Assembly (NCBI RefSeq): GCF_900169275.1
Contig: NZ_FXZC01000005.1
Coordinates: forward strand, 226,808-290,807
DNA length: 64,000 bases
Source of the DNA: Brevibacterium casei CIP 102111
GTDB lineage: Bacteria > Actinomycetota > Actinomycetes > Actinomycetales > Brevibacteriaceae
Reading direction: 5' to 3'
Shown: piece after piece, positions 48,553-57,074 of the stretch
How the letters are laid out: each line of letters starts with the position of its first letter
Numbering within the stretch: the first letter of the stretch is position 1
Position numbers and translations under genes: made by a program
Notes under the pieces: generated by a model
What the model saw: the letters and a program-made list of their open reading frames with translations, nothing else
Databases searched by the model: none
What the model was told of the DNA's origin: nothing

Positions 48553-49725
48553 TCATTCCGTGCCGGTATGCCGCCTCCTCAGAGCAGTCGGATCCTGGTC
48601 GCCGAAGCGCGGCCGTGAGAGCTCTTCGGCACTGATCCCGCGGCTGCGGGAATCCAGTTCGGCAACGGCGCTCAGCTCGTCGCTGACGATTCCGGTCGCT
48701 GGGAATTTGCGCGCGGTGACGAGGAATCGCGATTCGAACGACGAGACGAACCGGTTGTAGTCCTCGACCGAGCGATCGAGACTCGATCCCATCTTCGACA
48801 GGTGCGAGACAAGGGTGCCGACCCGTTCGTAGAGTTCGGTGCCGAGTTTGAGCACCTCCGCGGCCGAGGTGCTCATGTCCGCCTGTCGCCAGTTGAGGGC
48901 GACGGTCTTGAGGAGGACGAGGAGGGTAGCCGGGGAGGCGAGGACGACGTTCTTGCCGAGCGCATGGTCGATCATCTTCGGGTACGTCGCCGCCGCGGCG
49001 GAGAGCAGCCCGTCGGTGGGGACGAAACAGACGACGAAGTCCGGCGCGGAATCGAAGGCCCTCCAATACTCCTTGGACGCGAGCGAGTCAATATGGCGGA
49101 GCAGGGCGCGGGCATGGCTGCCGTCGGCGTCGGCCTCGGCGTCCTCTCCGATGCGCGCCGAGAGCGGCGTCTTCGCGTCGATGACGATCGTGCCCCCGCC
49201 GGGCAGATGGACGATCATGTCCGGTCGGTGGCGCTGACCGTCGCGCTGGGTGCTCACCTGGGTGTCGAAGTCGACGTGGGGGAGGAGGCCTGAGTATTCG
49301 ACGATGCGACGCAGCTGCACCTCGCCCCAGTCGCCTCGCTGCGTCGTCGAGTTGAGCGCGGTGGCCAGCGAGCCGGTCGACTCCTGAAGGCGGAGGTTCT
49401 GCTGGCTCAGGTGGGAGATCTGCGCGTTGAGGCGGGTGATCTGCTCGAGCTGCGCCCGGTCCTGCGTCTGCACGCTCTCATGGAGGTGCCTCACGCTGGC
49501 TGCGAGCGGGCCGATGGCGGCGGTGAGCTCACCGGCCATCTGGGCATCGGCTTCGAGGTCCTCGGTCCGATTCGTCAGGATCTGCGAGGTCGTCTCGGCC
49601 CTCGTGAGCCGTTCGACATAGCGGGCTCGGGTGAGGGCACGGCCGAGGAGGAAGCCGAGCGCGGCTGCGAGGACGATTGCCAGGAAGAAGGCGGCGGTGA
49701 CGCCGGCGGCAGGGATTGCGTTCAT
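48553..49725 (-). CDS. rmuC: DNA recombination protein RmuC
   Basis: A 390-residue RmuC. An N-terminal transmembrane segment (about residues 6-26) and a long coiled coil (about 30-130) precede the RmuC nuclease-like domain (RGDWGEVQLRRIVEYSGLLPHVDF split after the first strand, GGGTIVIDAKTPLSA, CFVPTDGLL). The family limits recombination between short inverted repeats in E. coli. ATG 49725 is placed at the conserved membrane anchor; the open frame further upstream has no support. Confidence 0.9.
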   Translation of the reverse strand: MNAIPAAGVTAAFFLAIVLAAALGFLLGRALTRARYVERLTRAETTSQILTNRTEDLEADAQMAGELTAAIGPLAASVRHLHESVQTQDRAQLEQITRLNAQISHLSQQNLRLQESTGSLATALNSTTQRGDWGEVQLRRIVEYSGLLPHVDFDTQVSTQRDGQRHRPDMIVHLPGGGTIVIDAKTPLSARIGEDAEADADGSHARALLRHIDSLASKEYWRAFDSAPDFVVCFVPTDGLLSAAAATYPKMIDHALGKNVVLASPATLLVLLKTVALNWRQADMSTSAAEVLKLGTELYERVGTLVSHLSKMGSSLDRSVEDYNRFVSSFESRFLVTARKFPATGIVSDELSAVAELDSRSRGISAEELSRPRFGDQDPTALRRRHTGTE

Positions 49726-49798
49726 GGGTTCAGCGTGACAGACGGCACGGACACGGGAATTCGGGGACCGCCTCGGTGCCGGGATAGACTTGGCTACC

Positions 49799-50902
49799 GT
49801 GGCACTGACAATCGGAATCGTGGGACTGCCCAATGTCGGCAAGTCGACCATGTTTAATGCACTGACCAAGAACCAGGTCCTCGCGGCGAACTACCCGTTC
49901 GCGACGATCGAGCCGAATGTGGGCGTCGTCCCTCTGCCGGATGCGCGGCTGACCCGTCTGGCGGAGATCTTCGGCTCGGAGCGGATCCTCAACGCCACCG
50001 TCGACTTCGTCGACATCGCCGGCATCGTCCGCGGTGCCTCGGAGGGGGAGGGTCTGGGCAACCAGTTCCTCGCAAACATCCGTGAGGCGGATGCGATCTG
50101 CCAGGTCATCCGTGGTTTCGTCGATGACGACGTCGTCCACGTCGACGGCAAGATCAGCCCTGCCGATGACATCGACACGATCAACACCGAGCTCATCCTC
50201 GCCGATCTGCAGACTCTGGAGAAGGCGCGTCCGCGCATCGAGAAGGACGTCAAGGGCAAGCGCGCCCCTGCCGAGCTGCTCACCGCGATGGACGCCGCGA
50301 CCGAGATCCTCGAGGCCGGGCGGACGCTCTACCAGGCGATGCAGGCGGACAAATTCGATGTCACTCCGTTGCGGGAGCTGCAGCTGATGACGACGAAGCC
50401 GTTCCTCTATGTCTTCAACGTCGACGACGAGGTGCTCGGCGATGAGGCGAAGAAGGAGGAGATGCGCGCGCTCGTCGCTCCGGTCGAGGCGATCTTCCTC
50501 GATGCGAAGTTCGAATCCGAGCTTGCCGAGCTCGATGAGGACGAGGCACGCGAGATGCTCGAATCGACCGGCCAGGAGGAGAGCGGCCTCGATCAGCTCG
50601 CTCGCGTCGGCTTCGACACGCTCGGCCTGCAGACCTACCTGACCGCGGGGCCGAAGGAATCGCGGGCGTGGACAATTCCGAAGGGTGCCACCGCCCCCGA
50701 GGCGGCCGGAGTCATCCACACCGACTTCCAGAAGGGCTTCATCAAGGCCGAGGTCGTGTCCTTCGATGATCTCGACGCCAACGGATCGATGGCTGCCGCG
50801 AAGTCGGCCGGCAAGGTCCGGATGGAGGGCAAGGATTACGTCATGGTCGACGGGGATGTCGTGGAGTTCCGTAGCGGACTAACCTCTGGGGGTAAGAAGT
50901 AG
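49799..50902 (+). CDS. ychF: YchF/OLA1-type GTPase or ATPase
   Basis: A 367-residue Obg-related protein that prefers ATP and binds ribosomes. The P-loop GLPNVGKST (Lys15) is followed by the G3 region DFVDIAGIVRGAS, a coiled-coil insertion and a C-terminal TGS domain ending MVDGDVVEFR. GTG 49799 gives the family start; TTG 49790 is three codons upstream. It is the last gene of the mycobacterial-like block (Rv1112), and accessory DNA starts within 40 bases of its stop. Confidence 0.95.
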   Translation: MALTIGIVGLPNVGKSTMFNALTKNQVLAANYPFATIEPNVGVVPLPDARLTRLAEIFGSERILNATVDFVDIAGIVRGASEGEGLGNQFLANIREADAICQVIRGFVDDDVVHVDGKISPADDIDTINTELILADLQTLEKARPRIEKDVKGKRAPAELLTAMDAATEILEAGRTLYQAMQADKFDVTPLRELQLMTTKPFLYVFNVDDEVLGDEAKKEEMRALVAPVEAIFLDAKFESELAELDEDEAREMLESTGQEESGLDQLARVGFDTLGLQTYLTAGPKESRAWTIPKGATAPEAAGVIHTDFQKGFIKAEVVSFDDLDANGSMAAAKSAGKVRMEGKDYVMVDGDVVEFRSGLTSGGKK

Positions 50903-50933
50903 TGGACGTGCTGCCTGACCTTTCGAGTCTCGG

Positions 50934-51417
50934 GTGAGGGACCTGCTCCAGTTGGAGGCGGGCGTCATCTCCGAACTACGACGTCGCAGCTTGGTGCGCA
51001 CCAACAACAAGCCGCTGGGCGACATCGCGGAGCAGGTGGTTTTGGCTGCACGCGGTGGTGTCCTCGAACCCAACTCCAACGAAGTCGCACGATGTTACCG
51101 ATCAGCGGGGTCGCAGGCTCCAGGTCAAAGCCATGGGTGGCCGTGCCGTCGGGCGCTCGGGGAAGTTCAGCCCCTTTCGGAGTTTCGACTTCGATGCCGC
51201 TGTGTTCCTGATCTTCGCGGCTGGGAAGTTCGAACTGACGCTTGCACGGGAGGTCCCTGCGGATGCTGTCGAGGCTTTCGCTCGCTACAGCCCTCACACC
51301 AACGGTCGTCAGCCCACGCTCCGGCAGGTAGAGGATCTGGGAGTTGATGTGACAGATGAGATGCGGGCAGCGTATGAGGCACTGGATGTGGGCGCATTGA
51401 AGGTCCGTAGCATCTGA
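50934..51417 (+). pseudogene. DUF6998-like protein, frameshifted
   Basis: Two overlapping frames together give one protein of about 160 residues. The first frame encodes LLQLEAGVISELRRRSLVRTNN and GDIAEQVVLAARGGVLEPNSN. After an apparent one-base insertion near 51081 the second frame carries on with KSHDVTDQRGRRLQVKAMGGR and FDFDAAVFLIF. The joined product resembles DUF6998-type proteins, often found beside restriction-modification genes; the function is unknown. The start is GTG 50934. A sequencing error cannot be excluded. It lies 52 nt upstream of the methylase gene and is probably the first gene of that cassette. Confidence 0.6.
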
Positions 51418-51469
51418 TGCGAAGAAGTAGACCAGGGAGGTCATTGGTGCGGGCGAGGAAGGCACACCA

Positions 51470-53623
51470 TTGTCGAGACTGACGGAACTGCTGCGGCAGG
51501 CGCGCAAGGCGGACCCGCAACTCGGTGCTGACCTGGAAGCCGAGATCGCCGCGCTCACTAAGCGTCGCACGTTCGGGCTCGTCTTCGAGCAGCACCAGCC
51601 CGAGGCCGTCGAGTTGCCCGGCAGGCCGGTACGACATGGTGACAAGGTACGGGTGCTCCCTCCCCGAGGGGAGACGAAGGCCGGTGACCAGCGGCTATGG
51701 CGCGTCACGCGGATCGAACGCGTCGATGGGCAGCGGGTGGCTCACCTCGCGGAGTTGGACGCCGAGGAGCCCGAGACGCAGGCTGTGCTCGTTGACCACG
51801 TGGTGATCGTCGCGGAGTTCCGGGATCGCATCTTCCCAGGCCTGGTGGAGACGGGCAGGGCCGAGAGGGGCGGCGACAAGCCGTTCCACACGGTCATCAA
51901 CGCCGAGAACTACCACGCGCTGGAGATGTTGACCTACACGCACCGTCACTCCATCGACGCCATCTACATCGATCCGCCCTACAACAGTGGAGCGCGTGAC
52001 TGGAAGTACAACAACAACTACGTCGAAGCGGATGACGACTACCGGCACTCGAAGTGGCTGGCGTTCATGGAGCGACGACTGAAGATCGCCCGCGAGTTAC
52101 TCAACCCCGAGGACTCGGTGCTCATCGTCACGATTGACGAGAAGGAGTACCTGCGGCTGGGGTTGCTGCTGGAGCAGACCTTCCCGGAGGCTCGAAGCCA
52201 GATGGTCTCCAGTGTCATTAACCCGAAGGGTGTGTCCCGTGGGGACTCTTTCCGCCGATCTGACGAATACCTCTTCTTCGTGATGTTCGGCTCCGCTGCA
52301 CCTCAGCGGTTGGAACTCGGTAGCGAATGGGTGGCAGGGAGCGTCGACAGCAACGAGTCCAGTGCGGGAGGAGAAGGCGGAGAACCCGGATGGACCTCAA
52401 TGATGCGCCGTGGCTCGAATGCTGCTCGTGCGGATAGGCCGGGGCTCTTTTATCCGATCTATGTCGATCCAGATGCTGGCCGCATTGACCACGTGGGTCC
52501 GCCGCTCCCGTCTGATGTTCACGAAGCCCCCGAGATTGAAGGGCTGGTGGCGACGCTTCCTCTGCGTCGGAATGGTTCGGAAGGCCGTTGGCAGATTGGG
52601 CCGGAGGAGTTGCGCTCTCGGATCGCTCAGGGCCGTGTGCGCATCGGGCGCAGGACCGCATACGGGTACGTAATCAACTACCTTCCCGATGGTGCGTATG
52701 CTGACGTGCTCTCTGACCGATTCGAGGTTTTCGGTCGTGCGCCGGATAAGTCGCTCATCGCGCGAAGCGTGGGCGTCGAGTCGCGTGCGCAGATACCGTT
52801 TACTCAGTGGCACGTTCCATCCCACAACGCTTCTGAACACGGATCGACGCTACTTACGTCCTTTCTCCCTGGGCGCAAGTTTCCGTTCCCGAAGTCGCTG
52901 TACGCCGTCGAGGACACCCTGCGCTTCTTCGTGAAGGACAAGCCCGAGGCGGTCGTGCTGGACTTCTTCAGCGGGAGTGGGACGACTGCGCATGCGGTGA
53001 TGCGGTTGAACCGGCAGGACGGAGGTCGTCGTCAGTGCATCTCGGTGACGAACAACGAGGTCTCGGCTGACGAGCACGCTGGGCTCCGGAGGAAGGGGCT
53101 GCGTCCTAGTGATGCCGAGTGGGAGGCACTGGGCATCTGTGACTACATCACGAAGCCCCGGCTCACGGCGGCGATCACCGGCCAGACTCCGCAGGGTGAG
53201 CCGATCAAGGGCGACTACAAGTTCACCGACGAGTTCCCTATGTCGGAGGGCTTGGAGGAGAACGCGGCGTTCTTCACGCTGACTTACGAGGCACCGTTGT
53301 CGGTACGGCACAACCGGGCGTTCGAGCGCGTCGCTCCGATGCTGTGGCTGCGGGCGGGCTCGTGCGGTCGGATCATCTACGACCTGGGCGAGGACGGCTG
53401 GGACGTGTCCGAGTCCTATGGCGTGCTGGAGAACCTGGATCAGGCGGATGAGTTCGTGGTCGCGGTGTCCGCTCGTCAGGGCATCGAGATCGCGTACGTC
53501 GTCACGGACGACGACAGCGCCTTCCAGATGGTGTGCCGGGAACTGCCCGGCGAGGTCGTCCCGGTGCGGCTGTACGAGTCTTACCTCCAGAACTTCGAGA
53601 TCAACACGGGACGGAGCCTGTAG
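51470..53623 (+). CDS. mod: Type III-like DNA methyltransferase (Mod)
   Basis: A 717-residue N6-adenine methyltransferase of the beta class: the catalytic DPPYN (Asp168) precedes the SAM motif DFFSGSGTT (Asp498). Between them is a large target-recognition region (about residues 250-480) that is visibly poorer in GC-ending codons than the flanks. It should methylate DNA at a specific site to protect it from the partner Res. The best start is TTG 51470 behind a GAGGAAGG stretch, so expression may be limited. The downstream Res gene starts directly after its stop. Confidence 0.9.
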   Translation: MSRLTELLRQARKADPQLGADLEAEIAALTKRRTFGLVFEQHQPEAVELPGRPVRHGDKVRVLPPRGETKAGDQRLWRVTRIERVDGQRVAHLAELDAEEPETQAVLVDHVVIVAEFRDRIFPGLVETGRAERGGDKPFHTVINAENYHALEMLTYTHRHSIDAIYIDPPYNSGARDWKYNNNYVEADDDYRHSKWLAFMERRLKIARELLNPEDSVLIVTIDEKEYLRLGLLLEQTFPEARSQMVSSVINPKGVSRGDSFRRSDEYLFFVMFGSAAPQRLELGSEWVAGSVDSNESSAGGEGGEPGWTSMMRRGSNAARADRPGLFYPIYVDPDAGRIDHVGPPLPSDVHEAPEIEGLVATLPLRRNGSEGRWQIGPEELRSRIAQGRVRIGRRTAYGYVINYLPDGAYADVLSDRFEVFGRAPDKSLIARSVGVESRAQIPFTQWHVPSHNASEHGSTLLTSFLPGRKFPFPKSLYAVEDTLRFFVKDKPEAVVLDFFSGSGTTAHAVMRLNRQDGGRRQCISVTNNEVSADEHAGLRRKGLRPSDAEWEALGICDYITKPRLTAAITGQTPQGEPIKGDYKFTDEFPMSEGLEENAAFFTLTYEAPLSVRHNRAFERVAPMLWLRAGSCGRIIYDLGEDGWDVSESYGVLENLDQADEFVVAVSARQGIEIAYVVTDDDSAFQMVCRELPGEVVPVRLYESYLQNFEINTGRSL

Positions 53624-56212
53624 ATGCGTTACACGCTGAAGGACTACCAGGCCGAAGCCGTCCGTAACGTGCTGCGGAACTTGGACCGTGCCCGCGACTC
53701 CTACCGTCGTTACGGCGCGCTCTCGCAGTTCTCGCTCTCGGCGACGACGGGTGCGGGCAAGACCGTCATGGCCGCGGCGGTGATCGAGGCTCTATTTTTC
53801 GGGAACGACGAGTTTGATTTCGAGCCCGACCCAGGTGCTGTAGTCCTCTGGTTCTCAGATGACCCAGCGCTGAACGAGCAGTCGCGCGCCCGCATCCAGG
53901 CGGCCGCGAGTGAACTGGATTATCGACTTCAGCCTGTGTCTGTGGACTTTAACGACATCCACTTCCGCCCGCGAATCGTTTACTTCCTCAATACGCAGAA
54001 GTTGAGCAAGAACTCAAAATTGGTCCGCGGCGCCACGGGTCGAATCCAGTCGTCTGAAGCAGGCTTGTTCGAGCCTTTGAGCCGCCCTGACAACGCACAG
54101 TCCTCGATCTACGACACGATCACCAACACCATCGCCAACGAAGACCTGACCCTCTACCTTGTTCTGGACGAAGCACACCGGGGTATGGGGACGAGGGCGA
54201 GTGAACGGTCCACGATCGTGCAGCGGCTCATCAACGGCCAGGGCAGTGTGCCGCCGCTGCCGGTGGTGTTCGGCATCTCGGCCACCGTGGAACGCTTCGA
54301 GGCCGCGATGAAGGACGCCAAGGGCCGGGACGCGCTGCCTTCGGTGCAGGTGGACTCCGCGCTCGTGCAGGCATCCGGGCTGCTGAAGGACGACATCGCG
54401 TTGTCGATCCCCGCCGAGGACGGCGCGTTCGAAACGGTGCTGCTGACCAAGGCCGTGGAGAAGCTCAAGGCCTCCCAGGCGGCGTGGGAGGACTACGCCC
54501 GCGAGCAGGGAGAAGCCGAGGCTGTTCGTCCGCTGCTGGTGGTCCAGGTCGGGGACAAGCCCTCGCAGGAGACGCTCGCACGGACTCTGGACACGATCTA
54601 TGAGGCGTGGCCGGAGTTGGGCTATGACGCGGTGGCGAACGTCTTCGGGGAGCACACCGACCTGACCATCGGGCAGCAGAAGGTGCCCTACATCGAGCCG
54701 CAGCGGGTGCAGGACGACACACATGTACGGGTACTGCTGGCCAAGAGCGCGATCTCCACCGGCTGGGACTGCCCGCGAGCCGAGGTCCTCGTCTCCTTCC
54801 GTCCGGCCAAGGATCGCACCCACATCACCCAGTTGCTCGGGCGGATGATGCGCACACCGCTGGCTCGGCGCATCCCCGGCAACGAACTGCTGAACTCGGT
54901 GGACTGCCTGCTGCCGCTCTTCGACCGGAAGACCGCGACCGGGGTCGCGGAATTGTTGATGAAGGGCGCGACGAGCAAGGACGCTGACGAAGGAGAGGAC
55001 TGTGGCGGCGGTCTGGGTCGCAGGGTGCTGTTCGACCCGATCCCGCTGCATCCGAACCCGGCCATCGCTCAGGCGGTGTGGGAGCGGTTCTCAGCCATCC
55101 CCTCGGTGACGATCCCGAAGAAGAACGTCAAGCCCATCCGCAGGCTCACCGCACTGGCTACGGCGCTGTCGAAGGACCACCTCATAGATGAGGCCGTGGA
55201 ACAAGCGCACAAGCACCTCCACGCCGTCCTTGACGGGCGCGCGGTGCAGTACAAGGAGAAGATCGCGAAGGCCCGCGAGGACGTGCTTACGATGGAAGGC
55301 GAGGAAGTCCGAGGCCGAGTCGGCGGCGGGTTCTCCTACCGTGCGTTCTCTGTCAGTGCTGACCCGCGCGCCATCGAGGACTACTACCGCACGTCCACCC
55401 GCGTGCTGAGCCCCGCATTGTGCGCCTCCTACGTCGATCATCTGGTCGGGCCGGACGGGGACGAGGACGATCTCCTCGAAGCCCACATCGCCCTCGCCTC
55501 GCTCGGGCGAGTTCCCGAGATCGCGCAGGCCGTCGAAGCCGAGGCAGATGCGCTGGCCCGTGACTGGCTCACGCAGACCCGCGTCGCACGCAAGGGACTG
55601 ACCGACGAGCGCCAGGCCGAGTACGACGGTCTGGAGTCGATGTCCACCATCCCGGAGCCGATCAGCCTCACTACGCCGAAGAACGGCCAGGCCGACACCA
55701 AAGTGCGCCACCCGGACGGCACCGAGGAGGACTTGCCCACCCGCGAGATGCATCTGCTCGCATCCGCGGACGGGACGGTCCCGATCACCTTGAACGAGTG
55801 GGAGCGCAAGGTCCTCGACTCCGAATCCGCGCAGCCCGGCTTCCAAGGCTGGTACCGCAACCCCGACCGGGCCGCAAAGGAATCCCTCGCCGTGGCCTAC
55901 AAGGACGAGATGGGTGACTGGAAGGCGTTGCGCCCGGACTTTCTCTTCTTCGGCACCAACCATGACGGCAGCGTCGCCGTGGACCTTGTAGACCCGCACG
56001 GGCACCATCTCTCCGACGCCCTGCCAAAACTCCGAGGACTGGCTGACTTCGCAGAGCGGTTCGCGAACGACTTCCGCCGCGTCGAGTCCGTGGCCGAGAC
56101 TGGCGGCGTGCTACGCGTCCTCGACCTCACCAAGCCTCGCGTGCGGGAGGCGATCCGCGATGCCCAGAGCGCCAAGGCACTGTACGAGTCGGAGTTGGCC
56201 AGTGACTACTGA
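53624..56212 (+). CDS. res: Type III-like restriction subunit (Res), DEAD/DEAH helicase
   Basis: An 862-residue superfamily 2 helicase: Walker A TTGAGKT (Lys46), DEAH box at Asp182, FGISATVERF motif III-like, and motif VI HITQLLGRMMRTPLAR. The C-terminal nuclease region has the PD element (Asp772 in RPDFLFF), but the usual (D/E)xK reads DLVDPHGHH with no lysine. It may be a variant active site or a helicase without DNA cleavage. ATG 53624 abuts the mod stop, so the two are coupled. Confidence 0.88.
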   Translation: MRYTLKDYQAEAVRNVLRNLDRARDSYRRYGALSQFSLSATTGAGKTVMAAAVIEALFFGNDEFDFEPDPGAVVLWFSDDPALNEQSRARIQAAASELDYRLQPVSVDFNDIHFRPRIVYFLNTQKLSKNSKLVRGATGRIQSSEAGLFEPLSRPDNAQSSIYDTITNTIANEDLTLYLVLDEAHRGMGTRASERSTIVQRLINGQGSVPPLPVVFGISATVERFEAAMKDAKGRDALPSVQVDSALVQASGLLKDDIALSIPAEDGAFETVLLTKAVEKLKASQAAWEDYAREQGEAEAVRPLLVVQVGDKPSQETLARTLDTIYEAWPELGYDAVANVFGEHTDLTIGQQKVPYIEPQRVQDDTHVRVLLAKSAISTGWDCPRAEVLVSFRPAKDRTHITQLLGRMMRTPLARRIPGNELLNSVDCLLPLFDRKTATGVAELLMKGATSKDADEGEDCGGGLGRRVLFDPIPLHPNPAIAQAVWERFSAIPSVTIPKKNVKPIRRLTALATALSKDHLIDEAVEQAHKHLHAVLDGRAVQYKEKIAKAREDVLTMEGEEVRGRVGGGFSYRAFSVSADPRAIEDYYRTSTRVLSPALCASYVDHLVGPDGDEDDLLEAHIALASLGRVPEIAQAVEAEADALARDWLTQTRVARKGLTDERQAEYDGLESMSTIPEPISLTTPKNGQADTKVRHPDGTEEDLPTREMHLLASADGTVPITLNEWERKVLDSESAQPGFQGWYRNPDRAAKESLAVAYKDEMGDWKALRPDFLFFGTNHDGSVAVDLVDPHGHHLSDALPKLRGLADFAERFANDFRRVESVAETGGVLRVLDLTKPRVREAIRDAQSAKALYESELASDY

Positions 56213-56264
56213 CCTGCTCACCCAACCCGCGCCCATTTCCCACGATCATGCGGTGGTCTGAGGA

Positions 56265-57074
56265 ATGGCCGCACCACAGCCAGCATGGTCCTACGCGACT
56301 CTGAAGGAAGTCGCCGCCGTTCTGGCGGACACCGCCGATGGTCTGACCGGGAAGGAGATCGGTAATCTCCTTCTGCGCCTCGGCATGGCGGACCCGCTAC
56401 CTACCGCGACGAAGCGTGATCGGTTGACTGAAGCGTTCGTCGCTCGACAGAACAAGGACAGCAACCCTCGGCGCATCATCACCTTCATCGTGCACGCGAT
56501 GGAACCCGTCCGCTACCGTGACCGACCTGAACTGTTCACCCTGCGTCAGGACCGTCTCAACGAGCGATTGGCGTTCGTGGGGCTGCACGTCAACGACAAA
56601 GGCCAGGTAGCGCGAGGGACTCGCGCGCAGACACTCGATGAGGCGACACGGATCGCAACCTCGATCCGTGATGAACTCCAGCGACGCAAGACCCACTCAG
56701 AGGTGCTGCGGTATTGCTCGGTGGAAGTTCTGAAGCGCGCGCACTTCCACGCCTGCCTAGAGGCGACGAAGAGCATCTTCGACAGACTCCGAACGATGAC
56801 GGGCGTGTCGGGCGACGGCGCGACGCTGGTGGATGCTGCGCTCTCGTTGGGCAAGAGCGGCACACCAGCGCTGGCGATCAACTCGCTGAGCACACAGACC
56901 GAGAAGGACGAACAGACGGGCCTCGCGAACCTGGTCAAGGGACTCGGTGGGCTCTACCGCAACCCCACCGCTCACGATCCTCGCCTCAATCGGTCAGTCA
57001 GCGATGAAGAACTGCTGGAGGTCCTGACGATGGTGTCCATGGTCCATCGGCGGCTCGACGGGGTGCGGCGATGA
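56265..57074 (+). CDS. TIGR02391/Ymh family protein, HEPN-like
   Basis: A 269-residue protein whose C-terminal half (residues 150-269) matches the TIGR02391 (Hypoth_Ymh) family: FHACLEATKSIFDRLR, GDGATLVDAALSLG and LANLVKGLGGLYRNPTAHDP. The RNPTAH segment (Arg232 to His237) is an R-x4-H motif as found in HEPN ribonucleases, and Ymh proteins are often in defence loci. The N-terminal half is helical and unassigned. It lies 52 nt after res and overlaps the next gene by 4 bp. RNA cleavage is inferred, not shown. Confidence 0.78.
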   Translation: MAAPQPAWSYATLKEVAAVLADTADGLTGKEIGNLLLRLGMADPLPTATKRDRLTEAFVARQNKDSNPRRIITFIVHAMEPVRYRDRPELFTLRQDRLNERLAFVGLHVNDKGQVARGTRAQTLDEATRIATSIRDELQRRKTHSEVLRYCSVEVLKRAHFHACLEATKSIFDRLRTMTGVSGDGATLVDAALSLGKSGTPALAINSLSTQTEKDEQTGLANLVKGLGGLYRNPTAHDPRLNRSVSDEELLEVLTMVSMVHRRLDGVRR

